Shown here one piece after another: positions 1 through 10,434 of a DNA stretch of 64,000 nt. Location: positions 1,240,001 to 1,304,000 of the forward strand of contig JAPFBL010000233.1 of assembly GCA_026182355.1 (NCBI GenBank). The letters are read 5' to 3'. The notes beneath the pieces were generated by a model, which did not search any database, was not told the DNA's origin, and worked only from the letters and a program-made list of their open reading frames with translations. Position 1 is the first letter of the stretch; every line of letters begins with the position of its first letter. The translations under genes were made by a program, and so were the position numbers. Source of the DNA: Hermatobates lingyangjiaoensis. Lineage: Eukaryota > Arthropoda > Insecta > Hemiptera > Hermatobatidae.

Positions 1-348
1 TAGTTTTTTTAAGACGCAATGCTATAGTCACTCTCAAAGAATCATAAAAAAATTATATTATTTACTAATAATAAATAATTTTTAATTATGATAAATATAT
101 ATTAAAATGTATTAATTATTTAATATAATAACATATATTTTGTCAAATCAAATGTCCTCACATGCATTTAGAAATGTATTATTATTAGGAATGTATTATA
201 TGTATTAGATATGGATATCTTATACATATAGAAATGACAAAATAAATATAGCAGGATTTAAACAAATAATTCTTAAATTAATGTAATTACTTTTTTTATA
301 TACCTTTACAATATATGGGCAGCTTGTCCATATATATAATAATAAAAA

Positions 349-489
349 GATTTCACAATAAACACATGAAATAACAATCAATGATCAAACCACAATAAGA
401 AAATGGGAAAACAAGACTAAGATCTTTCAACCGTACCAAGCGGTCTTCATCTTGTTTTCCCATTTACGTATTGTGGTTTGATCATTGAT
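349..489. repeat. Hammerhead-bearing foldback, family A
   Basis: The left arm (378-415) and right arm (451-489) are inverted copies of a block reading ATCAATGATCAAACCACAAT followed by AATGGGAAAACAAG. The loop is the partial hammerhead at 412-450. The same arms recur at 7.3, 24.6, 28, 46.8 and 61 kb, which marks this as a dispersed family. Confidence 0.75.
412..450 (-). ncRNA. Hammerhead-like ribozyme relic, family A (5' side lost)
   Basis: On the minus strand the stem II pair GACCG/CGGUU, the GAAA core, the AGAUCU palindrome and U-AGUC are intact. The CUGACGA strand has become GAUGAAGA and its stem I partner is missing. It is read as a broken copy of the family best seen at 7393-7435. Confidence 0.5.
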
Positions 490-672
490 ATATAATAATA
501 TATATGTTATTACATAAAATATATTATAATATATATGTTGTCATATGAAATGTCCACACATACATTAATATAGAAATGACAAAATAAATAGCAGGATTTA
601 AAACAATAATTCTTAAATTAATGTAATTACTTTTTTTTTCTATAAACCATTACAATGCATCGGCAGCTTGAG

Positions 673-2040
673 AATAGATAAAGTAGTATGAAGATTTATG
701 TTGGGTGATTTTATCATGTAATAAGTGAAAATGGTTTCGAGGAGTCTTGCATGGTGGGGGCTAAATGGTGCTGGCTCATCGATCTGAAGGCGAGATGAAG
801 ATGTGCTGGCTAAGGCGGGCTGAGGTCTGGCCAGTGGTCAGCCTGAGTTGTGTTCCCATCACCTTCAGGGTTGCCCACCCCCCCACCCTCCTTCTCACAC
901 CGCCGCCACCTTTCTCAAAATCACCCCCTTCCAAAAGTGTCGTCCACACACCTACTAAACAGTCCTAATTTATCCTGGTGTGAACCTGCTAAGTATTTCA
1001 CCAAAGCATCTTATTTTATTTATACAACCTCTCCACTACAATAAAGTCCAGTACAGTACACCTCCGGTTTTTGTATAATCGTTTGCAAGGTTGTAATTTA
1101 CCCCGTCTACTTTATTCTCGCTCCAGTAAGCATTTTCTTTATTTTTAGGACAAAGACACCTCATTTTACACTACTGCCTTAAGCTTAATACAGTATATAT
1201 ATAACAAATCTATTCCAAATTGTTAAGCAAAAGAGTTATAATCACAATATTTTATATTTTAATCTATGTTGGATCAGATTTAGAACTACGAACTAGGCAA
1301 TCGAATAACATCTCATTTCCTGATTTAATATAAATCACTTAGCACATCGCTCCGACTTGCGATGTTTAGTTCAGACTTAACTTATATGTATATACAACAA
1401 ATCCATGTAAAAATAATGCTTCACTATCAAATGTTTATAACATATTCAGAAGTTAATAATAGAATAACATTTTTTTTTCAGTAAATATATTGTTTTTTTT
1501 TAAAATAAACTAAAAATATTACCTGTCTCGACTAGAATATGGCCAAACTGTACCAAGAGCTTCTAATGTGATACAACTTCCTGCCGTTCTTCTAGAGAAG
1601 GTTCTTTGATGAAATCATTTTTATCTGGACCCATTACAAACACATTTAGAATTTTTTCACGTTTGTAATTTTTAAACTGAAAAAAATAACTTAAGTTTAG
1701 TAAAGTTAAATTATATCCGTTAATATTTTATTATAAAACAATATTTTAACATCCATTATTATAAACAGAAGATTGATATCGACATATTGACCTAAAGATT
1801 TCTGTTTTTCACGAAAAAACATAGAACTGAATCTATGTGTGTTATCGTTTTTTTCGAAATATAGTATGGTACATAGGGCCCATTTCGTTTTTTGGTCTCC
1901 CTTTTCTTTTCTCCTGAAGACGGACTGCCCGAAAATTTGAATCTGTAAGTGTGTTTCCTTACACTATGTGTTACTCTTCTTGAATTTTGAACTCGTATTG
2001 TGTCCAGTTTGGATTGTGTTTCGTTTTATTGAGTGTAATT
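673..2040. other. AT-rich stretch, no gene recognised
   Basis: Mostly A+T. A short C-rich patch near 870-935 gives chance proline-rich reading frames without family features. No coding, RNA or mobile-element signature was recognised. Confidence 0.4.
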
Positions 2041-2081
2041 ATATATTATATTATATTATATATATATATATATATATATGG

Positions 2082-2116
<35 letters not shown>

Positions 2117-2119
2117 TGG
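2041..2119. repeat. (TA)n tract
   Basis: A nearly pure TA dinucleotide run with a few interruptions. It is the outer edge of the foldback at 2125-2335, in line with the TA tracts that border most PLE pieces here. Confidence 0.9.
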
Positions 2120-2124
2120 TATAT

Positions 2125-2335
2125 AAAAATTAATAATCAACAATAACTCTTGATATAATACTCGTATATGAATTAAACAGCACAATATGCAAATATATAT
2201 AAATTACAATGCTATAACACCTTTTGTTACATCATCAGATAGCTAAATGAACCAAAACTAAATGATGTTGTAACGAAAGGCCTTAGAGCATTGTAATTAA
2301 TATATATTTGTTTATTTTGGTGTTTAATTCATATA
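2125..2335. repeat. Foldback with hammerhead-like core, family E
   Basis: Inverted arms (about 2165-2235 and 2258-2335) share TGAATTAAACAGCACAAT and its complement, and ATTACAATGCT. The segment starting AATAATCAACAATAACTC recurs at 54.33-54.36 kb, so this is a dispersed repeat. Both copies sit beside (TA)n. Confidence 0.6.
2258..2286 (+). ncRNA. Hammerhead-like core, family E
   Basis: An AUGAUG strand is followed by GUU-gu-AAC, GAAA, the AGGCCU palindrome, U and AG. The inverted arm (minus, about 2211-2244) keeps CUGAUGA but has AAAA for GAAA. Each arm looks damaged on its own, and the two complement each other. Catalysis is not implied. Confidence 0.4.
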
Positions 2336-2383
2336 TATATACTTTAACACATAGAAAAGAACACAGAAATTCACTACAGAACT

Positions 2384-2424
2384 CACTTCGATATTTCGAC
2401 ATCCGTCGTCATCGGGAAGAAGTG
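2384..2424 (-). ncRNA. Hammerhead-like ribozyme, family C
   Basis: Minus strand: CGAUGA core (expected CUGAUGA), one extra C, stem II GAC-ggau-GUC, GAAA, AUAU palindrome, C, then GAAGUG. GAAGUG pairs with CACUUC upstream, leaving a UUCC bulge. A more decayed partner with AAAAUAUAGUAGUGAGUUC lies on the plus strand at about 2470-2510. Confidence 0.55.
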
Positions 2425-2579
2425 CGAAGTACTCGCGTTGAGAAGCAAACTAAAATATATATATATATATCCTTGACGACGAGGACATCAAAATATAGTA
2501 GTGAGTTCAGTGATTTCTTGTCTGTGTGTTCTTTTGAAAATTCTAGTTTTATATATATATATATATATATATTTATGTG

Positions 2580-4364
2580 TGTGTGTTTGATAGCCTGTAT
2601 ATATTCCTGAATATGTTTAAAATGTAGAGAAGATTAAGGTGGAAGAGAAGCATGTCATGACGTCAACCTGTTAACGATATAATTTTCAGGTTTAATTCGG
2701 TTTCTCTAGAGTTATTTATGAAGTCGATCTTTATTCGGAAGTTTAATATTAACGTCTCATAAAGCTTGTCTCTTGGTGGCCCCTTTAAATATTATATAGC
2801 GCTTCGCTACCAGCGTGATACCATTGTTTCTATTTAATTTACTGTTCTCCTGTTAATATGAAGACATCTATATGTCCCAGAGATAAAACATTATCTTATT
2901 CCGGAGTCATGTTGTTATTCCTTATCGTGTATAATTCACCTGCCAGGCTCATATAGCCGCTCATATAGCTGCGGTTGTTAATTTCATGCCTGTTGCTATA
3001 TTCTCCTGACTAACTAAGTCTTCCTTTCCTCATTTTACAAAGCCCGTAAACCATCATATTTTTAGCCAAGAATATTTCATCTCTTACATCACTAACTCTG
3101 TACTGGCAAATGTTTTTTATTTCAAATTATAATACACTAATAATTGCAATTATTAACTTGTATATAAAAATAATAGTATGCATTAAAATTATGTATGGAT
3201 AAAAAAATGTTTTTTTTTTTCACGAAATCAAATAAATAGAATGAATATTGATAACTTAAGACGTGAAATACTAAAATTCTTTTGTATTATTTTCATTCAT
3301 TCAATATACTCTCATTCATATCATCAATATTTATCATTCTTTTAGATGAGAAATTTCAAATTATTAATTAATGGACACAAGTTTTTTAATGGCATATTGT
3401 TTTATCAGAATAAATATTCTGTTGTATGGTAAAAATGGACAGAAATGTGTGGTCTCACAATGTTTAGTTTTCGTTCTTTATTAAATGAATTTTTCCGAAA
3501 AATTTTAATTTGATCGTTGAAGTTTTTTTTTTGTTAGGTGAAGTAAATTATTTTTTTTTTAAACTTTAATTTTCATAGTCACAACAACGTAAATGTAACA
3601 TTACCAGTGGCAATAATGAAAGAAATATATACACTTGCACATAGGAAGCAGGAGGGAAGCAATAATCCAGCGATTACACTTCCTCGCGTGAAAATAAATT
3701 TAAATTTAAGGAAGATTATAAATATAATAATCCCCTCTATTAATATTCAAAAAAGTAAAGTATCACTTTTTAATGATATTATAATTCAGTTATATATTTT
3801 AAAACAAACCTGTTGATCTTATTGAAAAACTATGGAAATAGCTTCTACAAAAAGAAAGTTTGCTATAATATTACTGCTAAATAATGTATCCCTTAATTTA
3901 AATGAAATAATAGTACGGTTGAGTTTGTAGATTTAGTCCATACAGTATCTCTGATATTTGGATAAGATTCAAGTTAAATACAACAGGTAAAGGGCTTAAG
4001 CTTTTGCAATTTATGATGAGCTTTGATTTAGAGAAACATTTGCAGAATTCTGCAGTATATTGACACAAACAGAGCAGAGATTCATCCAAATAAAATAATA
4101 AAAATATTTCAATAATAAAATGTAATTTTTTTTTGTCTCTGTAATAACAAAATATTTAAATACAATAATTTCGATAATATTTTTTAATTATTTATTATAT
4201 TGTTATTTATTTTAACTTCATATTGTGTTTTTTATTTATAATTTTTTTGGTAATACCTTCTGTTCCATATTTACATTAAAAATAAGGTAATAATGTATTT
4301 TCATATAAATAACGTAATTTATATAGTTTTTTCATGTTACTTTAATCCATTTCTGTATTAATGT
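2580..4364. other. Anonymous AT-rich sequence
   Basis: No protein family, RNA gene or terminal-repeat structure was recognised. It contains short homopolymer runs (T/A) and dispersed AT-rich words only. Confidence 0.4.
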
Positions 4365-4404
4365 AGCCCTAAAGGTGTCTACAATTATAGACGAAACGTT
4401 GGCT
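4365..4404 (+). ncRNA. Hammerhead-like ribozyme, family D
   Basis: Stem I AGCC/GGCU is perfect and directly abuts the core. Stem II is GUCU-acaauuaua-AGAC, followed by GAAA, an ACGU palindrome and U before GGCU. The first strand is CUAAAGG instead of CUGANGA, so the copy is probably inactive. It is closely related to the copy at 54079-54116. Confidence 0.55.
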
Positions 4405-4661
4405 TAAAGGTGTTTTTTACTATTTGACGCTGGAACAAACTTCGATAAAGAAAGGAAACTAGTGTTGAATATATGTGGTCCAAATAAAAAAAAAATTGAA
4501 TTATTCTAAAAAATAAAAATAATTTTGTATAATGACAAATATATAGCACGAGATGGCGCACGATATTTATTTACATACATATAAACACTTCTGTGTCCAT
4601 TCCTGGCTTCGCACATATGAGCAAATAACAATATAATTATTTAACTAATTTATAAGTTTAC

Positions 4662-4698
<37 letters not shown>

Positions 4699-4701
4699 GT
4701 A

Positions 4702-4741
<40 letters not shown>

Positions 4742-4745
4742 TGTA

Positions 4746-4786
<41 letters not shown>

Positions 4787-4804
4787 TTTATATATATATA
4801 TATA
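4662..4804. repeat. (TA)n cluster with internal 20-bp-scale spacer
   Basis: Three long TA runs are separated by a repeated spacer containing AATGTAATTAATATA. It lies about 90 bp from the hammerhead relic at 4893-4925 and forms its outer border. Confidence 0.85.
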
Positions 4805-4892
4805 CTTTTTTGATGAAAATACGATCCGAAATGGACAAATACAGTTCAATGTACATAATGTAACGTAGAGAAATTAAAAACACACATTACAG

Positions 4893-4925
4893 TCTCTAAT
4901 TTTTGGTTGAACCGTCTTCAGGAGA
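4893..4925 (-). ncRNA. Hammerhead-like ribozyme relic, family C
   Basis: Minus strand: UCUC, CUGAAGA, one extra C, stem II GGU-uca-ACC, then AAAA in place of GAAA, AUUA, and GAGA, which pairs with UCUC. It has the same stem I as the copy at 46158-46193. The core change suggests inactivity. Confidence 0.5.
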
Positions 4926-5794
4926 GATAAGAAAGGGAAACCAAGCGCACTGGTACAGAGACGATTGGACGGTTTTATATATATAAAATTATATATATAT
5001 AATTTTATTACTATAATTTATTAAGTTTTTTACTTAAAATATGGTATACTTGGCTTCATATCCGTAATAGAGTATTTAAGCTGAAGTTTAAGTTAATCAG
5101 AATTTATAAAATTAATTTAAAAAAATATTATTAAAAAAATTGGTAAAACTTTTTATATGAACCTGTTGTCAAACACATGATACCAGGAAGTATAATTTCT
5201 AACAATGATTATATTTAGTATTATATGATTAATATTAATATTACTTAATAGTAATACATATCAAGAACTAAAGTGAATTTTTTCTTCAGTTCTTAGTTTT
5301 AACTAGGGAAAGATGTTCAAACGAATGACACATCAGAAATTAATGAAAAAAAATAATTCTTTACAACAAAATTTGGTTACTCTTTAAGGATGCATTAGAA
5401 TGAAGATTTTCTCTATATCAGAACACATAAACTATTGATTATGAACAATATCTACTAGGCTTCAACCAATTACATAAAAATAGTCAACTAAAGACCACAA
5501 CTATGGCGATTATAATCAAAGTCGCATGATAATTTGTAAAATTGAAAAAAAAAGTTCGTTTAATATAAAGTTCTTTCATAAATAGTGGCACCAAACAATC
5601 TTCTGCCTTAGGGATATGACGACAATTAAATTAAATTTGATTAAATCAGGTTTAATCACAAAATTAAATAAAACGTTTACAAAGACAGTTAATGTTTTGA
5701 TGACAAGCGTTCCCAAGACGCTGTAATTCCCAAGACTGTTTGATGCGCTGTAAGTGGAAACAAGACAAAACAGGCCGACGTTCATTTAATACCG

Positions 5795-6800
5795 TGACAC
5801 CTTGGGTATCCAAGGTGGACCCCGCGGAGGCGGGCGGCACAGAGGCTACGTCTAGACACACACACAATATGCTCCTGTTAGTACCAAAAATATCCCGTAA
5901 AAATAAATACTATGATCATTGTCAAATTTAATGACTAATTTAACCAGGACTAATACTTCCAGGAGTACAAAGGTATTCTCCCTGGATCAAACTTAATACT
6001 ACTGACTAGCAAGACTAACCTACTAGGGGTTACTCGGATATTCCCCCTAGAACTAACTTACAACTAATAAATAAATAAATAGAAAAATATACTATGCTTC
6101 TAAGGGGTACTAGGTTATTCCCCCCCTAGTGCTGACTTAAACCTAATAGATAAATAATATAAAAATACGTTTCTATTCTATAAAAGTGTTCTTTTGGCAT
6201 TCCTCACGGCATACACAAATTTGACGAAGGCGTAGTTATACTACGTGCTGAAGGCCTCTCGGTAAATATCCCCTAAAGGCTTACCTGCGATCAATAGTAG
6301 ATCGAATCAAAGATGGTCGTATAGCTGACATGACTCCGGAATGTGGCCTACCGACTCGTTACAAACACAGTTACACAGGCATAGATATAATCGCACTCAT
6401 ACACTCAAAAGACCTCGTGAAATTGTCAATATAGACCAATTGTCTGCCCCACTTCCTCTAAGTACATAGAAATGGAATATCCACGAAATTCCCTCAAGGA
6501 ATTTTGAGTAAATCCAAAGCTTAATATACCAGTGCAGGTAGTAGAGAATGCTGCCTAAAGGGTTTAGTGTCACCCCTAATCCGAACCCCATATCCGCCCA
6601 AGACGCCTAATTGGGTGCGGCTTTCTTTGGGCACTGCCAAAACACTGCGAGGACACTCAAACACCCAGCCTCTACAATGACCCCACAGGTAGCTCAGAAA
6701 TCCACCGGCCGCAAGAAATGTCAGTTATTAAACACATCCTGTCACGAACAGGGCACTCAGTTCTTTGCACTATCCCTACCCAAAGGAGACTCCGCTTCAA
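5795..6800 (-). pseudogene. Decayed R1-like non-LTR retrotransposon 3' end
   Basis: The minus strand near 6185-6240 reads AFVKFVYAVRNAKR then a stop. This matches the ending FKEFVYDIGRLKNAK of the better copy at 33361-34017. Upstream, a CNESVGHIPESC-like zinc-binding segment parallels CGGAHETIAHILEEC. The 3' UTR shares the GC-rich CCTCCGCG.GGTCCACCTTGG block (complement at about 5807-5830). Several frameshifts and stops separate these pieces. The 5' limit is uncertain. Confidence 0.65.
5960..6136. repeat. Three diverged palindromic tandem units
   Basis: Units beginning near 5961, 6025 and 6101 each hold an inverted pair of the type CTAGGGGTTAC...CCCCCTAG and then ACTTA. They lie between the stop codon and the GC-rich block in the R1-like 3' UTR, so they may be 3' UTR structure of that element. 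Confidence 0.5.
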
Positions 6801-7320
6801 AATGAGGCAACTTTTCAAAAAATTTGTTTACACTGAGTATAAAAAAATAATAAAAAATTAGGAATGTTTATAGAATCTATAACTTAAAAATATAATCTAT
6901 ATTCATCAATAATTACATTTACTTGCAATATAAGCCAAATAAAAAAAATGTTAATACGTTAATACATTAATAATATATTAATTAAATTATAATAATTATA
7001 ATATTACTAAAAATTTATTTTGTGATATACTGCCGAATATACAGAATTAATAAAACTCCTTCATGTTAGTGTAACTAACCAAGAAGAAAACAAAAAAAAA
7101 CCCATTCGGGAAACTCATTTCATTGAATTGAACTCACAAAATATCAAAACGTGTATTCTGTTGATAACACGAAATCAAAGTTATCAACTTTGATGTGGAT
7201 TCGAAATCAAAGTTTAGACTCGAATCTTGTATTTCTATTATTCTATATTATAAAAAGATTTCACATAAACACGTGAAATAACAATCAATGATCAAACCAC
7301 AATAATAAATGGGAAAACAA

Positions 7321-7363
7321 GACTAAGATCTTTCAACCGTAACAAGCGGTCTTCGTCAGAGTC
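7321..7363 (-). ncRNA. Small hammerhead ribozyme, family A
   Basis: Minus strand: GACU, CUGACGA, one extra A, stem II GACCG-cuuguua-CGGUU, GAAA, AGAUCU palindrome, U, then AGUC pairing with GACU. All core residues match CUGANGA/GAAA with a UH cleavage site. Stem III is a self-complementary hexamer with no loop, which is expected to work only between two copies. The extra base before stem II agrees with small PLE-associated hammerhead variants. Confidence 0.78.
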
Positions 7364-7392
7364 AAAAACCCAACATGGTCAGTTGGGTTTTT

Positions 7393-7435
7393 GACTCTGA
7401 CGAACACCGCTTGTTACGGTTGAAAGATCTTAGTC
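7393..7435 (+). ncRNA. Small hammerhead ribozyme, family A (inverted partner)
   Basis: It has the same architecture as 7321-7363 in the opposite arm. One stem II base differs (CGAACACCG for CGAAGACCG), and the paired core, GAAA, AGAUCU and AGUC are kept. A transcript through the whole locus could instead fold into one long hairpin that hides both ribozymes. Confidence 0.75.
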
Positions 7436-7479
7436 TTGTTTTCCCATTTCTTGTTGTGGTTTGATCATTGATTCTATAT

Positions 7480-8700
7480 TATGTACAGAGGTACATGGAA
7501 CTCTCACCAATGTAATGTTTTACAAATTTCATTATTTTTTGATACTGATTTATATATATTATAATCCTAAGTAATTAATATTAGTAATAATTGATAATTT
7601 CATAAGCTGAACTTAAATTTAGATGTGAGGACTCTTATTTTAATGTACAAAACTGGAGTTGACTGGTGGTTGTAGCGGGTACATGTCAAAATATGTCAAT
7701 TGGAATGAAGGGAGATATTGAAGCGAATTTTTTACTTTCCAGTCAGTTACTATTCTTTTTACTACATTATTTTATACTTTTATATTCACTCTGAGTTCAG
7801 GTGACAAAGCTTGTATTCTTAAATTGTATTGAGGAAATAAGCAGGTTATTATTTTTTCCTCAAAAGTGTTTTAGAATTTTTATGACTATAACAAACTATT
7901 TTTTATTGAAGAATAGCTGATTTACCCGGCTTTACCCGGATGGTAGATTATGGTTTTGGTTATGGGTGGTAGATCCCAAAAAAAGGACCCTGATCAAAAT
8001 CAAAATACCGTAGTTAGTTCCCCCGAAAAATGTTATATATGATTCATATACTTCTTTGTATCAAAATATCTCCAATTTTATTTTTATAATGGGCAGACAA
8101 AAAAACCTTGTATTTTATATATACAAGATATGATTAGTTTCTACTTTCAATGTTATAAAAATATTCAAACATAACAAACACATAATTGAGCATTTAAAAT
8201 AAAAAAAAAACAAAGTAATATGCATAGTACAAATAACAAAATCAATTAAAATGGCAAATCATCGCAAACATAATATTATTATTGGGGCTTTTGCAAAAGG
8301 ATGTTAATATTCATGGGAGTTTAATATGGAACAGTGGCACCGCTTGGTATAAATCTCGTGAATTAGCGCGACAGAATTTACTGAAAATATTTCTCCTAAT
8401 AGATTAATTCAAGGCAATTTTCAAATTTACCTCTATCAAAAGTGGATAAATGAAAGGAATATTTAATTGAAATATTCAAATAGAAATATAGATTAGTAAT
8501 CAATGAATTTTGATATAAATATCTACTACTTATTAAACCTAAATATTTTCGTTATCAAAGTTTGACACAAGGTAAATAAATGAAATATTATGACTATAAA
8601 CCAAAATATATTTAAATTAAATTTTAATTTAAATTTAAACCTTCAGACTATTATTGAAATACTATTTTTGTGTTAACTATTTTTTTTTATATTAATAGCA
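7480..8700. other. Anonymous AT-rich sequence
   Basis: No recognisable gene or element. Short repeats only. Confidence 0.4.
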
Positions 8701-8709
8701 GAAAATTAA

Positions 8710-9005
8710 TTAAGTTGATATTTTACATAAAAATGATTCCAATTGTTTGGGGGCAATTATGTATGATCGGAAATTTTTGCAAAAAACCTGTTCTTAGACT
8801 ACATTTCTTTCTCTGAAACTACTAATTCTAGAGTGTTGAAATTTTGGCATTATCTTTGAGATTACAAAAGTAACAAAGGAAATATATTCTAAGATTTTTA
8901 AAACCACAGAAAATATTTTTTCTTTTCAATAAAATGTAAAAATTTTAACTTATAATTCAATATAAAAGCTTGTGAGAGCAATACAAGACGTACGGTTTAA
9001 GGGAT
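8710..9005 (+). repeat. Dispersed repeat, copy 1
   Basis: It contains TTGTTTGGGGGCAATT, ACTACTAATTCTAGAG, TTGAAATTTTGGCATTATC and AGCTTGTGAGAGCAATAC in this order. The same blocks appear in reverse at 12480-12815, and a diverged plus copy occurs at about 16130-16300. No protein or tRNA origin was seen. It is noncoding as far as can be judged. Confidence 0.6.
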
Positions 9006-9009
9006 AAAA

Positions 9010-10195
9010 ATGAAACTATATCTAAAAATAGAATATTCTGAGAAGAATAAGTTGAGATGATTTTTTTCAAATCTACATTTACCAAAACGGCGTTACAGTG
9101 CATTTTCTATTGTCAAAAATTTTTTTTTGAAAAACATTTAGTTTGAATTTTGAAATAAATATCTACTATTATTGAAATACTATTTTTCTGTTTAGTATTA
9201 TTTCTTATATTAACAGCAGAAATATAAAAAAAAATTATATATGAACTATATTAAAATAAGAAGATATATGGAAAAAAAGTAGATTTTAAGAGGCACATTT
9301 TAAGTTATAAGTACTTGATTTATTCTTAGATAACTAAAATAGAAAGAATAAGAGTATACAATTTCATATGAAGCATCCTGTATGTAGAAATACTATACTG
9401 TACAGTATATACCATACTGTAATGTGTGTTCTTTAATTTTCCCATTGCATAACAATCAACATGTTAACCGGAATTGAATGTAATATTTTAATTTATTCCT
9501 TTTCAGTATTTCATCCGTCGTTCATCACATCAGTCAAATGTACTTGTTTCAACTATAAGATCTGAAGATGATTAAAAACACTTTATCATTATGACTAAAT
9601 TGATTAATTACTAATATATTTATTTGCAACAATGAAATATTTATAATTTGGTAACATTTGTAGATTGAATCATGTGATTTCTGAAAACTACCTATCAAGA
9701 TAAATTATCTTTTTATCTAAAATGATAAACTGTCTGTTATGTTTAGAAAGAGATTGCATACAGGTATGTCTGTAATGGATCATACATTCGCATGACGAAC
9801 ATATTGTCTCAATCATAAGTTGAAGTAAAATTGATTAATTATCAATCAATGTTTTAATATTAATTAAATATGTGATAACAATTAATATGAAGTCATACTA
9901 ATTAATATAATTAACGATTAATGGGATTAGTTAATAATGTGAATAAGCAAGCAATTATGTGATTGATAAACTCTGAAAACCACTAACCAAAGACCAATTT
10001 GGTACAAAAACAACGAAGATTAAATTGAATTATAACAGCCAGAGCTGAAAAGCTGTATGTTTCAACAAAAATAAAGATTAAAAAGTTCTTAAACAACAAT
10101 TACACATGCATCTATAAAATAACGACCAACCAAATCTTCATTATATTTGAATCTATAATAATAATAATAATAATAATAATGATAACATTAGTATA
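9010..10195. other. AT-rich stretch
   Basis: A weak hammerhead-like string (CUGAUGUGAUGAACGACGGAUGAAAU on the minus strand, about 9504-9533) is too irregular to call. Otherwise nothing was recognised. A short (ATA)n run occurs at 10155-10181. Confidence 0.35.
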
Positions 10196-10253
10196 CTGGG
10201 TGTAAAACGATAGTGCAAAGTTTCCGCACAATAGAAGTTTTTTATTTAAACTA

Positions 10254-10285
10254 CGCGGTTCAAACACTTCGTGTAAATAATCAGG
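10254..10285 (-). ncRNA. Hammerhead-like relic
   Basis: Minus strand: CUGAUUA, then ACAC-gaa-GUGU as stem II, UGAACCGCGUAG. The core G and GAAA are mutated. It was identified by alignment with the intact copy at 57829-57861. Confidence 0.4.
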
Positions 10286-10340
10286 TATAGTTCTAATAGA
10301 ATCAGTGCAAGATAGACGACTGCTTCTATTGGAAGTATAC

Positions 10341-10372
10341 ATGATGATAAACACGAAGTATTTGAACCGTGT
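10341..10372 (+). ncRNA. Hammerhead-like relic (inverted partner)
   Basis: AUGAUGAUAAACACGAAGUAUUUGAACCGUG: the CUGAUGA strand has lost its C and GAAA is GAAC. It is the partner of 10254-10285. Confidence 0.35.
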
Positions 10373-10434
10373 AGTTTAAATACAAAACTTCATCTATCTA
10401 GAGATTTTAAACTATCGTTTTACCCCCAGTATGA

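Larger units (their letters stand above)
121..672. repeat. Direct repeats flanking a hammerhead hairpin
   Basis: A roughly 100 bp block at 228-328 (from GAAATGACAAAATAAAT to GGGCAGCTTG) recurs at 570-672 with small indels. The sequence just before each copy is also related (AAATGTCC.CACAT.CATT near 151 and 549). The two copies enclose the hammerhead hairpin at 349-489. They may be pseudo-LTRs or a long target duplication; the sequence alone does not decide. Confidence 0.6.
7249..7473. repeat. Hammerhead-bearing foldback, family A (best copy)
   Basis: The arms 7286-7371 and 7383-7472 are near-perfect inverted copies separated by about 11 bp. Each contains a complete family A hammerhead pointing away from the centre. 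The outer ends carry ATCAATGATCAAACCACAA and AACACGTGAAATAAC. There is no coding sequence, so this is a solo inverted pair of PLE-type terminal segments. Confidence 0.8.
10196..10430. repeat. Hammerhead-related foldback, ACGCGU family relic
   Basis: Inverted arms match around AAACGATAGT.CAAA / ACTATCGTTTTAC and ACTACGCGGTTCAAA / TTTGAACCGTGTAGT. It is related to the loci at 37.8-38.15 and 57.68-57.93 kb, including the outer word GAGGAAATACCGCA. The GAAA core has become GAAC in both arms, so the ribozymes are relics. Confidence 0.6.

Noticed and set aside
7249..7473. Classic DNA-transposon MITE with terminal inverted repeats
   Set aside because: The arms carry PLE-type hammerheads, ends are not TIR-like, there is no clear short target duplication, and arms of other loci run into PLE coding sequence.
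9504..9533. Possible hammerhead CUGAUGUGAUGAACGAC...GAAA
   Set aside because: The first strand is irregular, there is no palindrome after GAAA and no stem I partner.
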